From contig JAAZGX010000077.1 in the NCBI GenBank assembly GCA_012511005.1, positions 1 to 30,227 of the forward strand: a stretch of 30,227 bases of DNA, in the 5' to 3' direction. Below the pieces are notes generated by a model. The model was not told the origin of the DNA. It was given only the letters and a program-made list of their open reading frames with translations, and did no database searches. This document shows, piece after piece, positions 8,692 through 16,867 of the stretch (positions are counted from its first letter, which is position 1; every line of letters begins with the position of its first letter). Source of the DNA: Clostridiales bacterium. Its GTDB lineage: Bacteria; Bacillota; Clostridia; Oscillospirales; Acutalibacteraceae. The position numbers were made by a program, and so were the translations under genes.

Positions 8692-10292
8692 TTAGATTAA
8701 ATGAAATAAGATTGCCGCTTGAAGCGGCAAAAGAGGATATTCTGAAAGAGGCGGCAAGGCTTCTTAATATAAATAAAAGTGATATATTATCTTTATCCGT
8801 TTATAAAAAGTCTTTGGACTCACGAAAAAAGCATGATATTCATTTCGTTTATTCTGTTGATATTGAAACACAGCTTGACGAAAAATCTGTAATATCTTCA
8901 TTCCCGGAGAATAAAGCCTCTGTTGTTGAAAAGTATAGCTATACTCTGCCCGAGATGCGGCGAAATTCAATTTTCCGCCCTGTTGTAGTAGGCTTTGGTC
9001 CCGCCGGTATGTTTTCTGCTTTGCTGCTTGCCGAGGCAGGGCTTAATCCGCTGATTTTAGAGCGCGGCGACGATGTTGACACACGCATAAAAAAAGTCAG
9101 GAATTTCTGGGAGAATAAAATTCTTGACGAAAATTGCAATGTTCAATTCGGCGAGGGCGGCGCCGGCACTTTTTCTGACGGAAAGCTTACGACAGGCATA
9201 AAAAACCCCTTATGCCGCGAAGTACTTTTACGGCTTTATAAATATGGCGCGCCTGAGGAAATACTATGGAATAAATCGGCGCATATTGGTACGGATGGGC
9301 TAAGGGATGTTGTAAAGGCAATAAGAAATAGAATAATTGAGCAAGGCGGCGAGGTTAAATTCGGGTGCCGAATGACCGATATTATTAAGGCAAACGGGTG
9401 GGTACACGGCGTTTCTTATATTGATAAAAACGGCAGTAAAACAGATTTTGAAACGGATACAATAGTTCTTGCTATCGGTCACTCTGCAAGGGATACTTAT
9501 ATGTATTTGCACTCTGCAAATATAGAGCTTGAAAGAAAGGCTTTTTCCGTAGGGCTTAGGATTGAGCATCCGCAAGAATATATAAATAAATGCCAATACA
9601 GCAAAGAATATAAAAATCCTTTGCTGCCACCCGCTGACTACAAACTTTCAAACCATTCTCTCCACGGCAGAGGCGCTTATACATTTTGTATGTGCCCCGG
9701 CGGCACAGTTGTAAACGCCTCGTCTGAAAAAGAATGCGTAACCGTAAACGGAATGAGCGAATTTGCGCGTAATGCCGAAAACGCAAATTCCGCTATACTC
9801 GTAGGACTTCTGCCGGAGTTTTTCCCAAGTGAACACGCTCTTTCAGGTATGCATTTACAGCGTGAAATTGAAAAAAAGGCTTTTACTGTAAGCGGCGGAT
9901 ATTTACCTGTTTCTCAACTTCTTAAAGATTTTCTAAATGACGCACCGTCAAAAAAAGCGGGCGCCGTTACACCGTCTTGTCCGACGGGTGTTTCGTTCGG
10001 CAACATACGCTCTGTTTTACCGAAATGGGCGTGCGACACTATTTCTGCCGCAATTTATAGCTTTGACAGAAAACTAAATGGCTTTAATTTTTCTGACGCC
10101 GTTCTAACTTCTCCTGAAACGCGAAGCTCCTCTCCCGTCAGAATAAAGCGCGACGAGTTTATGAACTCTGTCCGTCTTTTCGGGCTTTACCCTTGCGGCG
10201 AGGGCGCAGGCTATGCGGGCGGCATTGTATCTGCCGCCGTTGACGGAATGAAAGCGGCAGAGAAAATTATAAGCGGAGAATACCCGTATTAA
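8688..10292 (+). CDS. FAD-dependent dehydrogenase, COG2509 family
   Basis: Flavoprotein of 534 residues, the usual length of the uncharacterised FAD-dependent dehydrogenase family COG2509. A family-specific N-terminal domain of about 95 residues precedes the Rossmann site VVVGFGPAG (99-107), and LILERGDDVD follows as the end of the second strand. The block QFGEGGAGTFSDGKL is strongly characteristic of the family, and the C-terminus carries CGEGAGYAGGIVSAAVDG, which binds the flavin. The ATG overlaps the stop of the BaiN-like gene (ATGA), with AAGG upstream, so the two are translationally coupled. It is the last gene of the plus-strand group and is followed by a terminator. The reaction is unknown. 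Confidence 0.9.
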   Translation: MIRLNEIRLPLEAAKEDILKEAARLLNINKSDILSLSVYKKSLDSRKKHDIHFVYSVDIETQLDEKSVISSFPENKASVVEKYSYTLPEMRRNSIFRPVVVGFGPAGMFSALLLAEAGLNPLILERGDDVDTRIKKVRNFWENKILDENCNVQFGEGGAGTFSDGKLTTGIKNPLCREVLLRLYKYGAPEEILWNKSAHIGTDGLRDVVKAIRNRIIEQGGEVKFGCRMTDIIKANGWVHGVSYIDKNGSKTDFETDTIVLAIGHSARDTYMYLHSANIELERKAFSVGLRIEHPQEYINKCQYSKEYKNPLLPPADYKLSNHSLHGRGAYTFCMCPGGTVVNASSEKECVTVNGMSEFARNAENANSAILVGLLPEFFPSEHALSGMHLQREIEKKAFTVSGGYLPVSQLLKDFLNDAPSKKAGAVTPSCPTGVSFGNIRSVLPKWACDTISAAIYSFDRKLNGFNFSDAVLTSPETRSSSPVRIKRDEFMNSVRLFGLYPCGEGAGYAGGIVSAAVDGMKAAEKIISGEYPY

Positions 10293-10294
10293 TA

Positions 10295-10342
10295 AAAAGA
10301 TTGGACTGCATCGTTTTTGTGAAATGATACAGTCTTTTTATT
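10295..10342. terminator. Bidirectional intrinsic terminator
   Basis: GACTGCATC (10304-10312) pairs with GATACAGTC (10326-10334) with one C-A mismatch. The hairpin is flanked by AAAAAG on the left and TTTTT (10335-10339) on the right, giving a U tract in both directions. It lies between convergent genes and can end both the flavoprotein group and the LysM-GH18 gene. Confidence 0.8.
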
Positions 10343-11620
10343 TTACAGCACTTTAATTACATTGTACATTGAGTTTAAGACAATCCAATTTTGCGGAAAA
10401 TAGCTGTTAAGCGTCCAATAGCTTACACCTGCAAGACCGTATTCATTTACGGTGTAAAGCTTCGCTCTTATACTTCGGGCATCCTCAAACCACACAACAT
10501 GCTCGTTACCGTTATTATCAAAGTAGTTAAAAAACGGTGATTGCGCTTTTAAATCGAACTTAATTTCTGCTCCAACAGAAGAGGCTAAGTTTGCCGCCGC
10601 CGTGTTTGACAGCACTCTTGCAGACGAGCCCTGTACGAAAGGCAGCGTCCAGTCGTAACCGTAGTTCGGTATGCCCATCAGTATTTTTTCGGGCGGTATT
10701 GCCGTTACGGCATAGTCTAATACTCTTCTGACCTCATTAAGCGGCGCTACCGCCTGTGCGGGTCCATATGTATAGCCCCATTCATATGTCATAAGTATTA
10801 CAAAGTCCACCGTTCTGCCGTGAAACGGGTAGTCGTGCGCTTCATAAAGCGTTCCCTGTTGGTCTGCTGATATTTTCGGAGCAAGGGAGGTAGTTACAAT
10901 ATAGCCTTGCGCTTTTAATGTTTCTGTCAAACGCGCTATAAATTGATTATAGCTTTCACGGTCATACGGAAAGATGTATTCAAAGTCCACATTTATTCCG
11001 TAATACCCTTTAGGAAGGGTTTGCAGTATATTGTTTATAAGATTGTTCTGGGCAGCCTCATTTGTGAGTACGGCATGGGCTATGTCGCCGCTAAAGCCGC
11101 CGCCCTCACGGATATTAGTAATAACCATTAACGGCGCAACATTCGCCGCTCTTGCCGCGTCTATTATAGGCCGGTCGTTAAGATTTGAAAGACTGCCGTC
11201 CGCTCTTACTTCATAACTGAATATGCTTATAAAAGTAAGGTTTGGTAAAGTTTTTTGCAAAGTATCGGTGCTAATACCGGGAAAAACATAACCGTTAACA
11301 TAAATAGAGCCTATTTTTTCATCCGATAGCGGTATCGTAATCACTTGACCTGCAAAAATCTGTGCGGGGTTTGTGATTTGCGGATTTGCGGCTGCAATAG
11401 CGTCCACAGTAACAGAATACATTTGTGCTATGCTGTAAAGGCTTTCTCCCGCTAAAACCGTGTGCCGTACACTCGTTACGGGTACAACTATTGCCTGCCC
11501 CACCATAAGCCTTTCTGGGTTTGATATGGCATTGTCCGTAATTAACCGCTCTGCCGAAACGCCGTAACGCTGCCCAATTTTGTATAGTGTGTCCCCCGGT
11601 CTTACAATATGAATTAGCAT
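10343..11620 (-). CDS. LysM-GH18 spore peptidoglycan hydrolase (SleL/YaaH-like)
   Basis: The 425-residue protein starts directly with two LysM peptidoglycan-binding domains (about 3-47 and 52-97) followed by a glycoside hydrolase family 18 domain (about 105-425). The GH18 active site is GINVDFE with catalytic Glu214, within a variant of DxxDxDxE. This architecture without a signal peptide matches SleL/YaaH, an N-acetylglucosaminidase that degrades spore cortex muropeptides and is made in the mother cell during sporulation. The ATG follows AAAGGATTGATTAC. A CATATATT element (11667-11660, minus) about 40 nt upstream resembles the sigma-E -10 box CATACAnT, which would fit mother-cell expression, but no good -35 was found. 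Its neighbours on the same strand are sporulation genes farther upstream. Confidence 0.9.
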   Translation of the reverse strand: MLIHIVRPGDTLYKIGQRYGVSAERLITDNAISNPERLMVGQAIVVPVTSVRHTVLAGESLYSIAQMYSVTVDAIAAANPQITNPAQIFAGQVITIPLSDEKIGSIYVNGYVFPGISTDTLQKTLPNLTFISIFSYEVRADGSLSNLNDRPIIDAARAANVAPLMVITNIREGGGFSGDIAHAVLTNEAAQNNLINNILQTLPKGYYGINVDFEYIFPYDRESYNQFIARLTETLKAQGYIVTTSLAPKISADQQGTLYEAHDYPFHGRTVDFVILMTYEWGYTYGPAQAVAPLNEVRRVLDYAVTAIPPEKILMGIPNYGYDWTLPFVQGSSARVLSNTAAANLASSVGAEIKFDLKAQSPFFNYFDNNGNEHVVWFEDARSIRAKLYTVNEYGLAGVSYWTLNSYFPQNWIVLNSMYNVIKVL

Positions 11621-11659
11621 GTAATCAATCCTTTATGTATATTTAAATATGCCGCTATT

Positions 11660-11667
11660 AATATATG
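11660..11667 (-). promoter_or_regulatory. Candidate sigma-E-like -10 element of the LysM-GH18 gene
   Basis: CATATATT read on the minus strand fits the sporulation sigma-E -10 consensus CATACAnT in all but one defined position. The matching -35 region is poor (GTATCAA at the expected place), so this is only a candidate. Confidence 0.3.
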
Positions 11668-11688
11668 AGGATTGATATTTTTTGATAC

Positions 11689-11730
11689 AAAAAGGCTGTG
11701 ACGAAATTTTCATTTTGTCACAGCTTTTAT
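11689..11730. terminator. Intrinsic terminator downstream of the DUF2804 gene
   Basis: GCTGTGAC (11695-11702) and GTCACAGC (11717-11724) form a perfect 8-bp stem with a 14-nt loop. On the minus strand it is followed by CTTTTTG, making it the terminator of the DUF2804 gene; a run of T also follows on the plus side. Confidence 0.85.
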
Positions 11731-11743
11731 ATTTTTTATTATT

Positions 11744-12898
11744 CTACCACCTGTTATCGGAGTATTCGCAAAACGCAAACATATCTTTAATTTCAAGCCT
11801 GCTGCCGTCATCTAATATAACATATCCATTAAAATGACCGAACACCTGATGGCATATATTGCCGACGAAAAGTACGCGTGTTTTCGTATAATTATCGAAA
11901 TACGGCGTCATAACCATTTCAAATCGTCCGTCTTCTGAGGTGAATATCCAGTCAGACATATAGTCGCCTTCCTTTTCAAGGGATACGCTTATTTCGCCAA
12001 GCTTCTCGGCTTTTCCGTCAATAAACATCATATTCCCCGTCGTTTTTGACGCGTCGCCAAAGCCCCATGTAATCTCAAATCCGAACATCTTCCCGTTTGG
12101 GAGCAGAGTTGTGCCGTTGCCCCAATACCAATCGCCCGCATAGGGCCATACTCCTCTGCCCCAGTCAAGACAGCAGAATGTGTCGGAGGGGTCGAACTCG
12201 ATTACAAGGTCACCTATTGTAATAGTGCCGCTGACAGGCATACTCGTAAATTTATTGTTTAAATAGAAATATTTATCGCTAACGCTTGTAAAAGGCGTTG
12301 CCGTTGTGATAGTTTCAAGTCCGTCCATCATAAAAATATCAAGGTCTGCCTTATATGAAACGCCTTTATGCGTACTGTCTAATGTTATGTGCCTGTGGTT
12401 TTTATCAACATTTACACTTAAATCAAACTTTTTATTTTTATAGCTTAAATTATGAGGCTTTATAGCATTAGTTTCCATACCCATATTGCCGAAAGTGAAC
12501 AGCTTTACAAAAGGCACCTCATACCTGTCGCCCGTTTTCATATCGCAAAGAACTATTGAGGCATAGCCTGCCATTGAAATATCCGCAATAACAACTTGCA
12601 CAAAATAGCGCTCGTTGCAAAACTGATAAAAATCCCACTCCTTTATCCTTAGCGGATTTGTTTTTATATCAGAGCGGGAATATTCATAAAGATTATTTTC
12701 ACAGTAACCGGACTTTGTAAGCGTACCGTCCTTTTGCAAAAGAGGAGTAACCTCGGTTATCCTTACCTGTTCATCTGTTTTGCCGCTGTAACCTATGTAT
12801 TTGTCACGCTGAAAACCCGAAAACGCAATAGTTACTACTGCCGCAAGTAAAACGAATACGAGTGAGACAATGAAAAGAGTAATGTATAGATTTTTCAT
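11744..12898 (-). CDS. Membrane-anchored DUF2804 domain protein
   Basis: The function is unknown. With the ATG at 12898, preceded by GGAGGAATAAAT, the product has 384 residues; a longer in-frame ATG at 12982 falls inside the promoter and is rejected. Residues about 4-28 form a hydrophobic anchor or uncleaved signal. The rest matches the DUF2804 family as I recognise it: an early EVTPLLQKDGTLTKSGYC segment, IKEWDFYQF, and a tryptophan-rich LDWGRGVWPYAGDWYWGNGT block at about 245-265. The beta-rich pattern resembles lipocalin/tocopherol-cyclase-like folds, which is only an impression. It has its own strong promoter and terminator, so it is a single-gene unit despite following the sporulation cluster. 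Confidence 0.8.
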   Translation of the reverse strand: MKNLYITLFIVSLVFVLLAAVVTIAFSGFQRDKYIGYSGKTDEQVRITEVTPLLQKDGTLTKSGYCENNLYEYSRSDIKTNPLRIKEWDFYQFCNERYFVQVVIADISMAGYASIVLCDMKTGDRYEVPFVKLFTFGNMGMETNAIKPHNLSYKNKKFDLSVNVDKNHRHITLDSTHKGVSYKADLDIFMMDGLETITTATPFTSVSDKYFYLNNKFTSMPVSGTITIGDLVIEFDPSDTFCCLDWGRGVWPYAGDWYWGNGTTLLPNGKMFGFEITWGFGDASKTTGNMMFIDGKAEKLGEISVSLEKEGDYMSDWIFTSEDGRFEMVMTPYFDNYTKTRVLFVGNICHQVFGHFNGYVILDDGSRLEIKDMFAFCEYSDNRW

Positions 12899-12953
12899 AT
12901 TTATTCCTCCAAAACCGTTTTTATAATAATATCTTTTATTTTTCTGCAGCTTG

Positions 12954-12982
12954 ATTATAAATAAAAAATCGGTCTTAGTCAA
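12954..12982 (-). promoter_or_regulatory. Sigma-A promoter of the DUF2804 gene
   Basis: On the minus strand TTGACT (12982-12977) is followed after 17 nt by TATAAT (12959-12954), a near-consensus vegetative promoter. The predicted start about 12947 leaves a leader of roughly 50 nt before the ATG at 12898. Confidence 0.8.
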
Positions 12983-13003
12983 ATGATTTTAGTCGATAAA
13001 CAA

Positions 13004-14056
13004 TTAATCCTCTAAAATCTCGCGAAATCCGTAAACCCTGCTGTACTCTTTCGTTTCTGTATTTTTAATTACAGCACTTCTGTTTTTCGCAAGTAATTTT
13101 GTTATAGGGAATACATCAATCCAAATTTCGCTTTTGCAATTCTTTTGCGACTCGTCAAAAATTAGCTGAAGCCCTATGTGTAAATGTGCCACATCAATGT
13201 TGTTTACATTTTCTTTTATACTGTAACCCGTTCTTCCAAGGTATCCTATAACATCTCCCGCCTGCACCTCGTCTCCAATTTTTAAGTCCTTATTATACGG
13301 GAAATCCTTACGGAAGTGCGCATAGTAATAATACCTTTTTTTATCATGAGTTCTTATCCCCACTCGCCAGCCGCCGTATTGATTCCACCCCAATTCTTCT
13401 ATTGTTCCGCTCTCAACAGCCACGATTGGAGTTCCGACAGAGCCTATCATATCATGACCTAAATGCACTCTATTAAAGCCGTATGAGCGGCCTGCCCCAA
13501 AGTCGTCATACTCTCTGTAATAAAAGCCTTTGGCAAACGGTGAAAATGCTTTTATTCCGTATTTCCTTTCCCACCTTTTGCCCGTTTCAGATAACTCATC
13601 CTCAACCTCTATTTCATACTCGCCTACAAGCCCTGAGAGAATAGCGGTGTATGCCTCATAATAAAAATCATAATACTTTAGCCCTGTAGAAAGGCATTCC
13701 ATAGTTTCTCCCGATTTTATTTTATCAACGAGCGCGTCAAGCTGCGCAGTCTTAAACCCTTTGAAGTTGTTGCCGTTTTTAGCGGCTGTGTAAGCTAAAA
13801 TCTCTATATAGCTTATAGGAGTATCCGTTGTGCGGTACTTTATATCAAGCTTTACCGCATATTCGAGAGCCTCGTAAGGCACATTAAAATCAACCCATTT
13901 TATAAAGTCTTTCTTTTCGTTATTTTCTCCAACACTTTTTATCGCTTCAGCTTTTTTCGGTACACCGGAAATCAGAGCTATTATGATAAAAAGCATAACA
14001 AACATAACGGCGCCGACGGCAATATAGGATTGCTTGCGCCCTAAAAGAACGAACAT
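13004..14056 (-). CDS. Membrane-anchored M23 (LytM) endopeptidase, possible SpoIIQ counterpart
   Basis: The 350-residue protein has one N-terminal transmembrane helix (about 11-31), a mostly helical extracytoplasmic region (about 45-165) and a C-terminal M23 metallopeptidase domain (about 185-320). The zinc-site residues are all present: HLGHD (His198, Asp202), YAH (His247) and HLH (His291, His293), so the domain is probably active. The start at 14056 follows GGGGGAAAGACG; an upstream in-frame ATG at 14092 has no ribosome site. It begins 83 nt after the end of spoIIIAH on the same strand. SpoIIQ, the forespore partner of SpoIIIAH, is also a single-pass LytM protein but is usually shorter, so a SpoIIQ-like role is inferred from position and architecture. 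An ordinary cell-wall hydrolase is the alternative. Confidence 0.85.
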   Translation of the reverse strand: MFVLLGRKQSYIAVGAVMFVMLFIIIALISGVPKKAEAIKSVGENNEKKDFIKWVDFNVPYEALEYAVKLDIKYRTTDTPISYIEILAYTAAKNGNNFKGFKTAQLDALVDKIKSGETMECLSTGLKYYDFYYEAYTAILSGLVGEYEIEVEDELSETGKRWERKYGIKAFSPFAKGFYYREYDDFGAGRSYGFNRVHLGHDMIGSVGTPIVAVESGTIEELGWNQYGGWRVGIRTHDKKRYYYYAHFRKDFPYNKDLKIGDEVQAGDVIGYLGRTGYSIKENVNNIDVAHLHIGLQLIFDESQKNCKSEIWIDVFPITKLLAKNRSAVIKNTETKEYSRVYGFREILED

Positions 14057-14139
14057 CGTCTTTCCCCCTCGGTATACGGTTATTAAGCGCAAGACAAAAA
14101 TTCATCCTGCGCTATAAATGTTTTTTTAAGAGCAAAACA

Positions 14140-14709
14140 TTAACCCGCTTCAGTAATAGTAATTCCCTCTGCCGAAATTTTGCTGTTTTTTAAGACTATA
14201 TCCTTAATTTGAAGTACACTTTCTTCGTTTACCTTGCCCTTTTCCACAACGACCTGAACGGCATCGTTACCGCACACAACAACACAGTCACAGCCAAGTT
14301 TTGCAGAAACGAGCGTTTCAATCGCGGACTCTGTTTCAATATTGGCGACTATTTTGTCGAGTGATGCGGCTACATTGACGGCTAACTTTGAATCTACCTC
14401 GGCATTGTCTAAAACGGCGTTTATGTTATCCATCGCATCGCCTCGCGCGTTTTCCCTATTGAGTTTTATTGCCGCGAAGCCTTCGTTTGGGGAAGCGGCG
14501 TCCGTGCCTTCCGTCGTATCATTTTTGGTGCCCACAAGCTGCGCCTCGCCAAGGTTCGGCGTCTTTTCGCCCGTTACGCCCGTATTCTCCTTAGATAGGT
14601 TTGAATCATAGTTTGTGAAGTACCAGTTTACAAACACCGCCGCTGCAAGCACAACAATCAATGCTCCCATAATAAGCTGTCTTCTTTTAATCAGAACATT
14701 CAAGTTCAT
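14140..14709 (-). CDS. spoIIIAH: Stage III sporulation protein AH
   Basis: SpoIIIAH is the mother-cell membrane protein that forms a ring in the channel to the forespore and binds SpoIIQ across the intermembrane space. The 189-residue product has a short basic N-terminus, one transmembrane helix (about 13-31), an acidic low-complexity linker, and a C-terminal YscJ/FliF-like ring-building domain (about 100-189, with two close cysteines in LGCDCVVVC). The ATG overlaps the spoIIIAG stop (ATGA). GGGAGG lies only 1-2 nt before this ATG, so translation may depend on coupling, or begin at the in-frame TTG two codons later, which has better spacing. The gene is the last in the canonical operon and is followed by the M23 gene. 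Confidence 0.95.
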   Translation of the reverse strand: MNLNVLIKRRQLIMGALIVVLAAAVFVNWYFTNYDSNLSKENTGVTGEKTPNLGEAQLVGTKNDTTEGTDAASPNEGFAAIKLNRENARGDAMDNINAVLDNAEVDSKLAVNVAASLDKIVANIETESAIETLVSAKLGCDCVVVCGNDAVQVVVEKGKVNEESVLQIKDIVLKNSKISAEGITITEAG

Positions 14710-15269
14710 TCCTCCCTGTTACTTTTCATTTTTGCAACAGACACCTTATTGCCTCTTATCGAAAAAAGAGCCGTTACAGTATCCGTAATTGCCTCTTTAA
14801 TTAAGTACGAGTCCCCGCCCTCGCAAACAACCGCGACCCCTCGAATTTTCGGCTCCATAACCGTAATTAAAAGCCCGCCTTGTGTAGCTCCGTCTGACTT
14901 TATTATTATATATTCTCCCGTACCGTTTTTAATGTCTTTATCTTCATATGATTCTATTTCGGATTTCACATTTTGCGCATAAACCTTTTCAACAGCACTC
15001 TCAAGAGTAATCATTACGCGGCATTTGCCCGCGCCCGATATATCTGAAATAATCGTTTCCAGATTTTTTTCAAGCGACTTTGTGTATTCGCTTAAATATA
15101 TATCGTTTTCGCCCGTTATTACTTTATTTTCCTTTTTTGCGGCAGGTAAAACTTCGCTTAGCATAAGAAGTAAAGAGCCTGCTGCCGCTAATATAAGTAT
15201 TGCCATTAGTTTTTTATCACTTTTAAGCTTGTTAAAAAAGTTATTTAATTTGTTTTTAGTGTCATTCAT
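14706..15269 (-). CDS. spoIIIAG: Stage III sporulation protein AG
   Basis: SpoIIIAG forms a large ring in the mother-cell-derived membrane as part of the SpoIIIA-SpoIIQ channel. The 187-residue product has a basic N-terminus, one transmembrane segment (about 25-48) and an extracytoplasmic ring-building domain with SGAGKCRVMITLESAVEKVYA and KIRGVAVVCEGG, typical of the family. The start at 15269 is chosen because GGCGGAGATTATTT precedes it and it overlaps the spoIIIAF stop in the sequence ATGAATGA. A longer in-frame start at 15287 has no ribosome site. It is somewhat shorter than the Bacillus protein. Confidence 0.95.
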   Translation of the reverse strand: MNDTKNKLNNFFNKLKSDKKLMAILILAAAGSLLLMLSEVLPAAKKENKVITGENDIYLSEYTKSLEKNLETIISDISGAGKCRVMITLESAVEKVYAQNVKSEIESYEDKDIKNGTGEYIIIKSDGATQGGLLITVMEPKIRGVAVVCEGGDSYLIKEAITDTVTALFSIRGNKVSVAKMKSNREE

Positions 15270-15738
15270 AAATAATCTCCGCCGCAAATCCTATTTCTTT
15301 AGAAATCGTGTTTTGTATTTCCGTTTCTTTCTTTTTATACTCGTCCTTCAAATATATGCTGACTTTGCTTATGTTTATTCCGTATTCGCCGTATCCGTTT
15401 GCTTTCACTTTTACTTTGTGTTTTGATATTCCCATTGTATTTAATAAATCTTCTATTATGTCTTTAACCGCAAGCTCATAATTCTTTATAAGATTTTCAT
15501 TAAGACGCTTCTTTTCACTGTCAAATCCTTCTTCCTCTGCCTGTTTATAATAGTGAAATATCTCTTTTTTCATACCGCCGTTTGAAATAAACGGAGTTAT
15601 TATAATTACTATCATCGTAAGGCTTAAAAGCACTCTTAAAGCTTTCCTAAAAGCCTCTTTTTCAACTAATGAAAGCACAATAGCGCTTATTATTGAGCAT
15701 ACCGCTATATTTATAATCGTTTCTTTTAGTATTTCCAT
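15262..15738 (-). CDS. spoIIIAF: Stage III sporulation protein AF
   Basis: SpoIIIAF is a channel component with two N-terminal transmembrane helices and a soluble domain of the ring-building type. The 158-residue product shows helices at about 6-24 and 33-50 (the second ending in TPFIS), followed by a charged helical region and a C-terminal beta-alpha domain (about 95-158). It is shorter than the Bacillus protein of about 206 residues. The start lies 4 nt after the spoIIIAE stop with only a weak GTGAGA ribosome site, suggesting translational coupling. It overlaps spoIIIAG by 8 nt. Confidence 0.93.
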   Translation of the reverse strand: MEILKETIINIAVCSIISAIVLSLVEKEAFRKALRVLLSLTMIVIIITPFISNGGMKKEIFHYYKQAEEEGFDSEKKRLNENLIKNYELAVKDIIEDLLNTMGISKHKVKVKANGYGEYGINISKVSIYLKDEYKKKETEIQNTISKEIGFAAEIIYE

Positions 15739-15742
15739 ATTC

Positions 15743-16867
15743 TCACACTAACTTTAATATTATTCCGCACGATATAATAAGCACCGTAAGAGTTATCGCC
15801 GTTCCCGCTAAAAGAAGTGATGTGCAGGAATAGATGTTTTTTAGGAGTGTTTCTTCCTTTTCGCACCCAAGGGCTTTGGCTATTACGGCAGAAAACTGAA
15901 GTAAAATAAGCCATGCAATTATTTCTGTTAATACAGGAAAAAATATAGCAAAAAGAGCCACTATTCCAAAAACTCCAACAGTACTTTTCAGAAGTCCTAA
16001 CCCTGCCGCAATAGACGCTAACGCTTCGTTTACAGAACTCCCGACAACGGGGATACTTGCACCGATTAAAAATTTAATTCCCTTTGCCCCGACACTATCA
16101 GTACCAGAGGCTAAAACGCTTTTTATGGATAAAAGTCCTGAAAAAATAGTAGCTCCAAGACCTAAAATTAATGTTATTCCTTTTTTTATTGCCGAAATGA
16201 TATTTTCACAGTCAAAAAGGTCTGAAATGCCGCCAACGAGTGCAAGGCAGAAAATCATTCCCGTAAAAGGCGAGTATAAGTTATCAACAAAATAGACAAT
16301 AAATTCTCCAAGCGCCAAAACAGCAGTATTAAACGAAAGTGCAAGCGTAGGTTTGCCCGATACGGCAATTACGGCGGCATATATCGGAATAAAGACTTTC
16401 ATAAACCCTAAAACAGAAGAGAACAAGCTTTTTACAATGGATAAAAACGAAATAAACGGTATACCAACAACAAGCGCAAGTATGGAATATCCTATTAAGT
16501 CAGTCCCCTTTTTCTTTTCGGCGCCGGAAATTGAGCCTGCGATTGAAATTATGAGCATACAAGCTACGAGTGATGTAAATGTAAAAGCCTTGTCCTTCAA
16601 TGAGCCTGAAAGCAAGTCGAAAAATGAGCCTAAAACACGGTTAAAGCCTATATTAAACAGCTCGTTAAATTCAACATCTGTTATACCAAGCTCATATAAA
16701 AGCTCTTTCGCATCCTCGTCAAGAGATGAATATATCTCTTGTTTTTTCGATGTGTCTAAGTAGCTGTCTATATTGTTAGAAGATGCTGACGCCAATTTCA
16801 CAAAAAATGGTGTAATCAGAATAAAAACTATTACAGTATAAATTTTAAATTTAATATTTTTCTTCAT
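15743..16867 (-). CDS. spoIIIAE: Stage III sporulation protein AE
   Basis: SpoIIIAE is the large polytopic membrane component of the SpoIIIA complex, thought to form the export gate. The 374-residue product has an N-terminal signal-like segment (about 8-29), a soluble stretch (about 30-90) with ELLYELGITDVEFNELFN, and then a series of six to eight hydrophobic helices to the C-terminus. Glycine-rich GITLILGLGATIFSGLLSIK and the KGIKFLIGASIPVVGSSVNE block are characteristic of the family. The ATG overlaps the spoIIIAD stop (ATGA). Confidence 0.96.
   Translation of the reverse strand: MKKNIKFKIYTVIVFILITPFFVKLASASSNNIDSYLDTSKKQEIYSSLDEDAKELLYELGITDVEFNELFNIGFNRVLGSFFDLLSGSLKDKAFTFTSLVACMLIISIAGSISGAEKKKGTDLIGYSILALVVGIPFISFLSIVKSLFSSVLGFMKVFIPIYAAVIAVSGKPTLALSFNTAVLALGEFIVYFVDNLYSPFTGMIFCLALVGGISDLFDCENIISAIKKGITLILGLGATIFSGLLSIKSVLASGTDSVGAKGIKFLIGASIPVVGSSVNEALASIAAGLGLLKSTVGVFGIVALFAIFFPVLTEIIAWLILLQFSAVIAKALGCEKEETLLKNIYSCTSLLLAGTAITLTVLIISCGIILKLV

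Noticed and set aside
12899..12982. Longer N-terminus for the DUF2804 protein starting at 12982
   Set aside because: The extension would begin inside the -35 box and read through the -10 box and the ribosome binding site of the much better ATG at 12898.
14086..14113. Attenuator or terminator between spoIIIAH and the M23 gene
   Set aside because: AGCGCA and TGCGCT can pair, but the stem is only 6 bp with a 16-nt loop and no U tract follows on the coding strand.
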